From a bacterium (lineage in GTDB: Bacteria; UBA9089; JAHJRX01), in NCBI GenBank assembly GCA_030017825.1, contig JASEGW010000079.1, positions 1 to 6,938 of the forward strand: a stretch of 6,938 nt of DNA, written 5' to 3'. The notes under the pieces are model-generated. The model made no database searches. It saw nothing but the letters and a program-made list of their open reading frames with translations, and was not told the origin of the DNA. Shown here one piece after another: positions 1 through 5,139 of the stretch; the first letter of the stretch is position 1; each line of letters starts with the position of its first letter. Position numbers and translations under genes: made by a program.

Positions 1-63
1 AAGTTTAATTTCTTCTCTTTAAAAATTAGATATTTTACGTTTTGTATTTTAATTTAGCGAAGA

Positions 64-120
64 AATATTAATCCTTAAACTTAAAATAAAGAAACATATT
101 CTTATGTCGAACTCAGGTTA
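64..120 (-). repeat. Dispersed 57-bp repeat, copy A (inverted relative to copy B at 3004-3060)
   Basis: The reverse complement of this segment matches 3004-3060 at 55 of 57 positions; the two differences are substitutions in the middle and near one end. Weaker similarity, with one small indel, continues for about 15 bp towards position 48 (around GCTAAAT on the minus strand). The segment lies 43 bp upstream of the rplI start and encodes nothing visible. The end that reads TAACCTGAGTTCGACATAAG looks like a transposon terminus or a MITE (miniature inverted-repeat transposable element), but this is a guess from style; no transposase is attached and no clear target duplication is seen. Confidence 0.85.
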
Positions 121-163
121 AAATACTAAAAATAAACAATACTATCTTAAATAGGAGGAAACT

Positions 164-607
164 ATGCAAGTACTTTTAACTCAAGATGTTACAAGTCTTG
201 GCAACATTGGAGATATTAAGGAAGTTCACAATGGTTATGCTCGTAACTTTCTCATTCCCCGCAAAATGGCCGTTATGGCTACAGCAACCAATATCCAGGG
301 AGCTAAATCTATAAAAGACAAAATTCAAAGAACTGAAGATAAAAAGAAAAAAGATCTCTTATTGTTAGCAGAAAAACTAAATGCCACTTCTATTACCATA
401 AGACGTCAAGCAGGTGAAAACGACAAACTTTTTGGTTCTGTTACTAATATTGATATTGCCAGTGCTTTGGCTGCTGAGGGTTTACCAATAAATAAAAAAG
501 ATATTTTATTAAAAGATCCTATAAAATCTTTAGGTATTTATACTATTTCTATTAGATTAACCTCAGAAATAAACTCCCAACTAAAAGTTTGGGTCATAAA
601 AGAATAA
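164..607 (+). CDS. rplI: 50S ribosomal protein L9 (bL9)
   Basis: bL9 binds 23S rRNA at the base of the L1 stalk and helps reading-frame fidelity. The N-terminal RNA-binding domain (about residues 1-50) is unmistakable: MQVLLTQDV, then GNIGDIKEV and the family signature GYARNFLIPRKMA. A long charged connecting helix follows (about 45-75, with a KKKK run), then a C-terminal domain (about 80-147) containing GENDKLFGSVT. The length of 147 aa is normal for the family. The start is fixed by a strong Shine-Dalgarno AGGAGG at 153-158, five bases before ATG, and by the conserved N-terminus. rplI usually follows rpsF-rpsR. Here the preceding 163 bp are non-coding and repeat-bearing, so it may have its own promoter. 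dnaB follows after 36 bp, the common bacterial arrangement. Confidence 0.97.
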   Translation: MQVLLTQDVTSLGNIGDIKEVHNGYARNFLIPRKMAVMATATNIQGAKSIKDKIQRTEDKKKKDLLLLAEKLNATSITIRRQAGENDKLFGSVTNIDIASALAAEGLPINKKDILLKDPIKSLGIYTISIRLTSEINSQLKVWVIKE

Positions 608-643
608 ATGGTTGGCTAAATTGTTACGAAGAAAGAGTTATTC

Positions 644-1987
644 ATGGACAGCATTCATAAACTTCCACCTCAATCCATAGAAGCAGAAACATCAGTCTTA
701 GGTGCTATGCTTTTGGACAAAAATGCCATATCAAGTGTTATTGAAGTTCTAAATGAAGATGCTTTTTATAAGGATGCTCATGCAAAAATTTACAAATCTA
801 TAATAAACTTATTTGATAAAAATGAACCTGTAGATTTAGTTACCTTAAGCGATAACTTAAAAAAAGAAGGAGTTTTAGAAGCTGTGGGAGGTGTTTCCTA
901 TTTAGCCACTATCTTAAATTCCGTTCCTACTGCAGCCAATATAGAACATTATGCTCAAATTGTACAAAATAAAGCAATTTCACGAAAATTAATTTCTACT
1001 TGTACGGAAATTATAAATTCTTCTTATGCTGAAACAGGAGAAGTAAATCAATTATTAGATAATGCAGAACAATTAATCTTCAATATAGTTTCTCGAAAAG
1101 TTTCCCATGACTTTGTTTCTGTAGCTGACATGCTTCATGATAGCTTTGAAACCATAGAAAAGTTATATGCTGACCGACATAACATTACTGGCGTTCCAAG
1201 TGGTTTTATAGACCTTGACAAAATTACCTCAGGCTTTCAACCCTCAGATTTAATAATTATTGCTGGACGACCTTCTATGGGAAAATCTAGTTTTTGCTTA
1301 AATATTGCTCAATATGTAGGAACTAAAGCTAAGATGCCTGTAGCTATCTTTAGCCTAGAAATGAGTAAAGATCAACTTGTACAACGATTATTATGCGCAG
1401 AAGCAAGAGTTAAATCAACAAATTTAAGATCCGGTTTTCTTCAGGAATCAGATTGGCCTAAACTGACCACCTCCGCAGGTATTTTATCCGAATCAAGTAT
1501 TTTTATTGATGACACGCCCGGTATATCTATCTTAGAATTACGAACTAAATCCAGACGTATAAAAGCTAAATATAATATTGAGATGATTATAATTGATTAT
1601 CTCCAATTAATGCAAGGTAGAAAAGGAATAGAAAATCGTCAACAAGAAATTTCTGAAATCTCTCGTTCTCTTAAAGCTTTAGCTCGAGAACTTTCTATTC
1701 CTATTGTCGCTCTATCCCAGCTAAGCCGAGCTGTAGAAGGAAGAAGTGACCGACGACCTCAGCTTTCAGATTTAAGAGAATCGGGCGCTATTGAACAAGA
1801 TGCTGATTTAGTAGCTTTTATCTATCGACCAGAATACTATAATCCCACCCCTGAAAACGAAGGAATCGCAGAAATTATTATTGGTAAACATCGACATGGG
1901 CCTACAGAGAACTTTAAATTGGCTTTTATCAAAGAATATACTAAATTTGAAAATTTATCTACAGAAAGTATTTCTTATCATACTTAA
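644..1987 (+). CDS. dnaB: Replicative DNA helicase DnaB
   Basis: Hexameric ATP-dependent 5'-3' helicase that unwinds DNA at the replication fork and contacts primase. The N-terminal collar domain spans about residues 8-110, starting LPPQSIEAETSVLGAML. A linker leads to the RecA-like motor (about 180-440): SGFIDLD, Walker A GRPSMGKSS at 208-216 (Lys214), SLEM with the likely catalytic Glu239, Walker B IIIDYLQLM at 315-323, the ALSQLSRAVE and LRESGAIEQDAD segments, and KHRHGP at 415-420 holding the likely arginine finger Arg417. The length of 447 aa is typical, with no intein or insertion. ATG at 644 is preceded by a purine-rich GAAGAAAGAG; MDSIHKLPPQSIEAE fits the family start. It is probably co-transcribed with rplI. 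A miniature insertion element sits immediately after the TAA stop without changing the C-terminus. Confidence 0.97.
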   Translation: MDSIHKLPPQSIEAETSVLGAMLLDKNAISSVIEVLNEDAFYKDAHAKIYKSIINLFDKNEPVDLVTLSDNLKKEGVLEAVGGVSYLATILNSVPTAANIEHYAQIVQNKAISRKLISTCTEIINSSYAETGEVNQLLDNAEQLIFNIVSRKVSHDFVSVADMLHDSFETIEKLYADRHNITGVPSGFIDLDKITSGFQPSDLIIIAGRPSMGKSSFCLNIAQYVGTKAKMPVAIFSLEMSKDQLVQRLLCAEARVKSTNLRSGFLQESDWPKLTTSAGILSESSIFIDDTPGISILELRTKSRRIKAKYNIEMIIIDYLQLMQGRKGIENRQQEISEISRSLKALARELSIPIVALSQLSRAVEGRSDRRPQLSDLRESGAIEQDADLVAFIYRPEYYNPTPENEGIAEIIIGKHRHGPTENFKLAFIKEYTKFENLSTESISYHT

Positions 1988-1990
1988 AAC
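1983..1990. repeat. Target-site duplication, left copy
   Basis: The octamer CTTAAAAC occurs here and, identically, at 2059-2066, directly abutting both ends of the 68-bp element. It contains the dnaB stop codon TAA (1985-1987), so the duplication left the dnaB reading frame intact. An eight-base duplication is characteristic of the IS66 family. Confidence 0.85.
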
Positions 1991-2058
1991 GTAACTATTC
2001 AGCATAAACTTCGCACTAAGGAAATATGTTGTTACATTGAACATTGCTGAATAGTTAT
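1991..2058. mobile_element. 68-bp miniature IS66-like element (MITE or deletion remnant)
   Basis: The left end reads GTAACTATTCAGCA (1991-2004) and the right end TGCTGAATAGTTAT (2045-2058). These are inverted copies matching at 13 of 14 positions; only the outermost base differs. The 40 bp between them contain no reading frame, but hold a small ATGTT/AACAT stem (2026-2030 with 2040-2044). Both sides are flanked by the identical octamer CTTAAAAC. GTAA-type termini plus an 8-bp duplication match IS66-family transposition, so I infer a non-autonomous derivative mobilised in trans, or a copy that lost its inside. It lies between dnaB and mlaE and would form a 13-bp hairpin in RNA. No T-tract follows, so it is not an obvious terminator. 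Confidence 0.82.
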
Positions 2059-2066
2059 CTTAAAAC
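2059..2066. repeat. Target-site duplication, right copy
   Basis: Second perfect copy of CTTAAAAC, immediately after the right inverted end of the 68-bp element. Removing the element and one copy restores a plausible ancestral dnaB 3' flank, in which the TAA stop is followed by AACTAACAG. Confidence 0.85.
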
Positions 2067-2145
2067 TAACAGAAGACAGAAAGAAGCTATAGGTAATAAG
2101 TAAGATAGGAAAAAGACTATAAATCAGTTCTATACTCTTATTTTA

Positions 2146-2151
2146 GAGGTG
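2146..2151 (+). promoter_or_regulatory. Shine-Dalgarno for a probable ATT start of mlaE
   Basis: GAGGTG matches the anti-Shine-Dalgarno of 16S rRNA over six bases and is the best ribosome binding site in the dnaB-mlaE gap. It is six bases (counting from GAGG) before an ATT at 2156 that is in frame with mlaE, but about 40 bases before the ATG at 2192, too far to serve that codon. The other nearby start, a GTG at 2149, is in another frame and stops after three codons. Confidence 0.6.
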
Positions 2152-2155
2152 GATC

Positions 2156-2191
2156 ATTAAAAATTTTACCTTTTTTTGCGAATTAGGCAAA
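2156..2191 (+). other. mlaE: Probable N-terminal extension of MlaE from a non-standard ATT codon
   Basis: Twelve in-frame codons upstream of the first ATG translate to (I/M)KNFTFFCELGK, running into MSILTK. The aromatic residues followed by a Leu-Gly-Lys/Arg-Met step resemble the N-terminal amphipathic segment of MlaE permeases, which usually begin 10 to 30 residues before this point. The frame is open only back to a TAG at 2144. No ATG, GTG or TTG lies in frame within it, leaving ATT at 2156 (or ATC at 2153) as the only initiators. The good Shine-Dalgarno at 2146-2151 favours ATT. Confidence 0.55.
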
Positions 2192-2899
2192 ATGTCTATC
2201 TTAACTAAAGACATTGTTGCTCAGATATTTACTCGCCCTTTTCGTATTAGGCCTATTTTACATCAAATGGTGGTTGTGGGATTAAATACTCTCCCCATTG
2301 CTTCTATTATGGCTATTTTTACAGGAATGGTTTTAGCAGTTCAAACCTATTATCAATTTAGGCAATTTGACTTAGAAACATATATTGGAACCGTTGTGGG
2401 TCTTTCTATGACTAGAGAACTAGGTCCAGTACTTACAGCCATTATTGTGGCTGGTAGAATTGGTTCCTCAACTGCTGCTGAGATAGGAAGTATGAAGGTA
2501 ACTGAACAAATAGATGCTTTACGCACCTTCGGAGTAAATCCTGTAAGATATTTAGCGACTCCTAGATTTATAGCTTTAGTAACCATGCTACCTTTTCTTA
2601 CTATCTATACTGATTTTATTGGTATTTTAGGAGCCTATTCTATAAGTATTATAAAATTTCACATCCGCTCTAGTCTGTATATAGATAAAACTATTCATTT
2701 CCTAGATCCTCCCGATGTATTAAGCGGTTTAATAAAAGCTATTTTTTTTGGAGCTATCATTGCCATTGTAAGTTGCCATAAAGGTTTAACTTCCGGAGAA
2801 GGAGCTCAAGGAGTTGGAAGAGCTACAACTAACTCCGTTGTCCTATCATCAATACTTATCCTAATAATAGATTACTTTTTAACCATAATATTGCCCTAA
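2192..2899 (+). CDS. mlaE: MlaE-type phospholipid ABC transporter permease
   Basis: Inner-membrane permease of the MlaFED lipid transporter; it pairs with MlaF (ATPase) and MlaD (MCE subunit) to move phospholipid between the inner membrane and the periplasm. About five hydrophobic stretches are visible (roughly residues 33-52, 65-90, 125-155, 178-197 and 212-233). Hallmarks of the family are FTGMVLAVQ (43-51), RELGPVLTA (75-83), AGRIGSS, the cytoplasmic coupling-helix motif TEQIDAL (104-110) followed by FGVNPVRYL, and the C-terminal GAQGVGRATTNSVV. From the ATG the protein has 235 aa, slightly short for the family. These coordinates are the conservative ones: the ATG has only a weak TTAGG upstream, and translation probably begins at the ATT at 2156, giving 247 aa. 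The miniature element and 133 bp separate it from dnaB. Confidence 0.93.
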   Translation: MSILTKDIVAQIFTRPFRIRPILHQMVVVGLNTLPIASIMAIFTGMVLAVQTYYQFRQFDLETYIGTVVGLSMTRELGPVLTAIIVAGRIGSSTAAEIGSMKVTEQIDALRTFGVNPVRYLATPRFIALVTMLPFLTIYTDFIGILGAYSISIIKFHIRSSLYIDKTIHFLDPPDVLSGLIKAIFFGAIIAIVSCHKGLTSGEGAQGVGRATTNSVVLSSILILIIDYFLTIILP

Positions 2900-3003
2900 G
2901 GTTATAACAAGAATTGGAATGCAGGATATTTTAGCTATGATGTGCTAAGCTGAAAAGCTTTACAATCTCAATTCGAACAAGAATAGGCCTTGCTTCTATA
3001 TTA

Positions 3004-3060
3004 TAACCTGAGTTCGACATAAGAATATGTTCCTTTATTTTAAGTTTAAGGGTTAATATT
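3004..3060 (+). repeat. Dispersed 57-bp repeat, copy B
   Basis: Matches the reverse complement of 64-120 with two substitutions, and continues weakly for about 15 bp into GCTAAAT, close to the mlaF ribosome binding site. It fills much of the 190-bp mlaE-mlaF gap, a junction that is normally tight in mla operons, so I infer it was inserted there. The 57-bp copies lie 2.9 kb apart in opposite orientation and bracket rplI, dnaB and mlaE. The rest of the gap (2900-3003) holds short stem-loops but no gene. Confidence 0.85.
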
Positions 3061-3089
3061 TTTGGTGCTAAATAAATAGGAAAATTTAC

Positions 3090-3851
3090 ATGATACAAAT
3101 TAATAATCTTTGGAAGAGCTTTGATGGCAACCAAGTTTTAAGGGGAATCAATCTCAATATTATACAAGGTGAAACTATGGTCATTATTGGACAGAGTGGA
3201 TGTGGTAAAAGTGTACTACTAAAACATATTATAGGACTGTTAAAGCCAGATCATGGTTCTATAAATGTCTTTAATGAAGAAATTACTAAACTATCAGATA
3301 AAAATTTATATAAAATTCAGAAAAGATTTGGCATGTTGTTTCAAAGTGCAGCTTTATTTGATTCTTTAACTATAGCCGAAAACGTGGGCTTTTTTTTATA
3401 TGAACATAGCGATTTAAATAATGACGAAATTATGAAAATAGTGAACAAAAACTTACACATGGTAGGTTTACATAATATTGAGTCCCTATATCCAGCATCC
3501 TTAAGCGGAGGTATGAAGAAAAGAGTAGCCTTGGCTCGAGCCATCTCAACCAATCCTGATGTTATTCTTTATGATGAACCTACTACTGGAATAGATCCAA
3601 TAATGGCCGCTATTATAAATAATCTAATTATCCGTATGCAAAAAGAATTGAAGGTAACATCTATAGCTGTAACCCATGATATGACTAGTGCTTATAAAAT
3701 CGCAGATCGTATTGCTATGCTTTATCAAGGAAAAATTATCGAGATAGGAACACCAGAAGAAATTAAGCAAACTCAAAATGAAACGGTAAAACAATTCATT
3801 TTAGGTAACGCTGAGGGTCCAATTTATAGTAAGTTTGAAGATAACATTTGA
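3090..3851 (+). CDS. mlaF: MlaF-type phospholipid ABC transporter ATP-binding protein
   Basis: Cytoplasmic ATPase that powers the MlaE/MlaD lipid transporter. All ABC motifs are present: Walker A GQSGCGKS (34-41, Lys40), Q-loop Gln85 in MLFQSAALFDSLT, the signature LSGGMKKRVALARAI (138-152), Walker B VILYDE (158-163, Glu163), D-loop GIDP and the switch His196 in VTHDM. LSGGM followed by KRVALARA, rather than LSGGQ, together with the AALFDSLT segment, is typical of the Mla/Ttg2/Mce ATPase group. The length of 253 aa is normal. ATG at 3090 has AGGAAAA at 3078-3084. It stands apart from mlaE by 190 bp and from mlaD by 94 bp, so the mla genes here are looser than in compact operons. Its TGA stop lies inside a promoter for the downstream genes. 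Confidence 0.96.
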   Translation: MIQINNLWKSFDGNQVLRGINLNIIQGETMVIIGQSGCGKSVLLKHIIGLLKPDHGSINVFNEEITKLSDKNLYKIQKRFGMLFQSAALFDSLTIAENVGFFLYEHSDLNNDEIMKIVNKNLHMVGLHNIESLYPASLSGGMKKRVALARAISTNPDVILYDEPTTGIDPIMAAIINNLIIRMQKELKVTSIAVTHDMTSAYKIADRIAMLYQGKIIEIGTPEEIKQTQNETVKQFILGNAEGPIYSKFEDNI

Positions 3852-3876
3852 CATGTCAGTATTTTTCAAGTATATT
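3848..3876 (+). promoter_or_regulatory. Near-consensus sigma70 promoter for mlaD-radA
   Basis: A perfect -35 hexamer TTGACA (3848-3853), a 17-bp spacer and a -10 hexamer TATATT (3871-3876, five of six consensus bases). This is the optimal housekeeping sigma factor layout. The predicted transcription start near 3883 leaves a leader of about 63 nt before the mlaD ATG. The -35 overlaps the TGA stop of mlaF (3849-3851). The 10-bp perfect palindrome TGACATGTCA (3849-3858) overlaps the -35 and could be an operator, though it may be chance. The match is good even allowing for the AT-rich background. Confidence 0.7.
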
Positions 3877-3945
3877 ATTAATTGGACATTCATTTTATTT
3901 TTAACGTCTAATTAATTTTACTAATTATTTTCTTAGGAAAGCTTC

Positions 3946-5127
3946 ATGGGTAACCATAAAAAATCCTATACTGAATTAAAAGTAGGCATCTTTACTCTTT
4001 TTGGACTCCTTATTCTTATCTTTATCATAATTAGTATTGGCGATTTTCATATATATCAAAAAGGGTATACAATCAATATTTTATTTAATAAAATAGAAGG
4101 GTTAGAAATTGCTTCTCCTATTAGACTCTCTGGTATGGAAGTTGGAGAAGTAAAAGAAATAATAGTAGATACTAACAAGATAAGAGTAGTTGCCTGGGTT
4201 AGAAGTGATGCTCCTATTAGGGCAGATTCTCAAATTACTATTAATTCTTTAGGAATTATTGGGGAAAAATATATTGATATTACTCGTGGTTCACCATCTG
4301 CAAGATTGTTAAAAAATGAAGATACCATTGTTGGCATAGACCCTGTTAGCGTAGGAAGCCTTCTTTTTAAAACAGAAGAGGTTATCTTAAGTTTAGAAAG
4401 AGCTACGGGGAGAATTGAAGAAATACTGCAAGGTTCTGTGAACAAGTTAGATATTAACAAAATTGTCAAAACAACTTCAAGCATTCTAAATAATACCAAT
4501 ACCATTATTACGGAAAATAGACAAAATATTAAAAAAACTTTTACAAATCTAGATAATTCTTTTATAAATCTAAATAATTCTTTAAATGCTTTGGCAAACG
4601 CTGCAAAAACTACTTCAAACACAATTAGACATATTGAAAAAAATATAGATAACTTATTTAAGGACAATGCAGGCAACATTAAAACAGCTTGTGCTAAATT
4701 TAAAGATACTTCTGTCCTCCTAATGAAAAAAATCTTAAGTATTTCTACAAATTTAGAAAAAGTAATCAATAGTATAGATCAAAATTTAGCAAAAACAATC
4801 AATAATATAGATCAAAATTTAGCAAAAGTAACCAATAATATGGATCAAAATTTAGCAAAAGTAACCAATAATATAGATCAGCTTATCGACAAAAATAAAG
4901 GTAATTTAAATACTACTTTAAAAAATTACGAGAAATCCTCTTTACAGCTTATCGAAATATCCAATTCTTTAAAAAGTGTTATTAGTGAAATAGAAAAAGG
5001 CAAAGGTCTTTTGGGTAAAATTAGCAAAGATGATAAAGTAGCTGCAAATCTTGAGGAAATTATTTATAACCTAAATGAGCTTTCAAAAGATATTAAGAAC
5101 CATCCTTGGAAATTATTAAGAAAATAG
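3946..5127 (+). CDS. mlaD: MlaD-type MCE-domain protein with long coiled-coil tail
   Basis: Membrane-anchored periplasmic MCE subunit that forms a hexameric lipid channel on MlaE. A short cytoplasmic N-terminus, starting MGNHKKSYTELKVG, precedes one transmembrane helix (about 13-33). The MCE domain spans about 40-118, with the typical GLEIASPIRLSGMEVGEVKE and the later SLGIIGEKYIDIT. The remaining residues, about 140-393, are rich in Asn, Lys and Leu and look helical. They include a 7-residue duplication (201-214) and four 11-residue repeats (273-316), ending with GLLGKI and NHPWKLLRK, a C-terminus common in long MlaD/MCE proteins. At 393 aa it is about twice the length of E. coli MlaD (183 aa). 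The start is supported by TTAGGAAAG ahead of ATG. No mlaC or mlaB follows. Confidence 0.93.
   Translation: MGNHKKSYTELKVGIFTLFGLLILIFIIISIGDFHIYQKGYTINILFNKIEGLEIASPIRLSGMEVGEVKEIIVDTNKIRVVAWVRSDAPIRADSQITINSLGIIGEKYIDITRGSPSARLLKNEDTIVGIDPVSVGSLLFKTEEVILSLERATGRIEEILQGSVNKLDINKIVKTTSSILNNTNTIITENRQNIKKTFTNLDNSFINLNNSLNALANAAKTTSNTIRHIEKNIDNLFKDNAGNIKTACAKFKDTSVLLMKKILSISTNLEKVINSIDQNLAKTINNIDQNLAKVTNNMDQNLAKVTNNIDQLIDKNKGNLNTTLKNYEKSSLQLIEISNSLKSVISEIEKGKGLLGKISKDDKVAANLEEIIYNLNELSKDIKNHPWKLLRK
4546..4587 (+). repeat. Two 21-bp tandem repeats within mlaD
   Basis: Two 21-bp units encode NLDNSFI and NLNNSLN (residues 201-214), starting AATCTAGATAATTCT and AATCTAAATAATTCT. The heptad period suits a left-handed coiled coil. 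Confidence 0.7.
4762..4893 (+). repeat. Four 33-bp tandem repeats within mlaD (11-residue units)
   Basis: Four in-frame units of 33 bp encode VINSIDQNLAK, TINNIDQNLAK, VTNNMDQNLAK and VTNNIDQLIDK (residues 273-316). Units 1-3 share the identical 15-base string GATCAAAATTTAGCA; unit 4 diverges in its second half. The high nucleotide identity indicates recent duplication by slippage or unequal exchange. An 11-residue (hendecad) period is compatible with a helical coiled coil, so copy number could change helix length without breaking the frame. Confidence 0.93.
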
Positions 5128-5139
5128 AGGACTTATTTG
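5126..5139 (+). promoter_or_regulatory. radA ribosome binding site overlapping the mlaD stop, with TTG start
   Basis: The Shine-Dalgarno AGAGGA (5126-5131) shares bases with the mlaD stop TAG (5125-5127). The TTG initiator at 5137 follows GAGG by six bases. Only nine bases separate the two genes, so ribosomes finishing mlaD can initiate radA directly. This indicates translational coupling. Confidence 0.75.

Noticed and set aside
1..57. Open frame from position 1 to a TAG at 55-57 as the tail of an upstream gene
   Set aside because: Eighteen codons of Phe/Ile/Lys-rich sequence are expected by chance in such AT-rich DNA. An upstream membrane-protein tail is possible but nothing supports it.
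42..71. Promoter for rplI (TTGTAT with TATTAA 18 bp downstream)
   Set aside because: Only four of six consensus bases match in each box and the -10 falls inside the dispersed repeat; in this AT-rich stretch similar matches are frequent.
2931..2960. Terminator after mlaE
   Set aside because: The stems have only five base pairs and no T-run follows.
4230..4769. Long minus-strand open frame (179 codons) opposite mlaD
   Set aside because: It is the antisense shadow of a biased Asn/Lys-rich coding region, has no recognisable domain and overlaps a well-supported gene.
4762..4893. Regular 33-bp repeats that could suggest a CRISPR array
   Set aside because: The units are directly tandem with no spacers, lie in frame inside mlaD and encode a clear 11-residue protein repeat.
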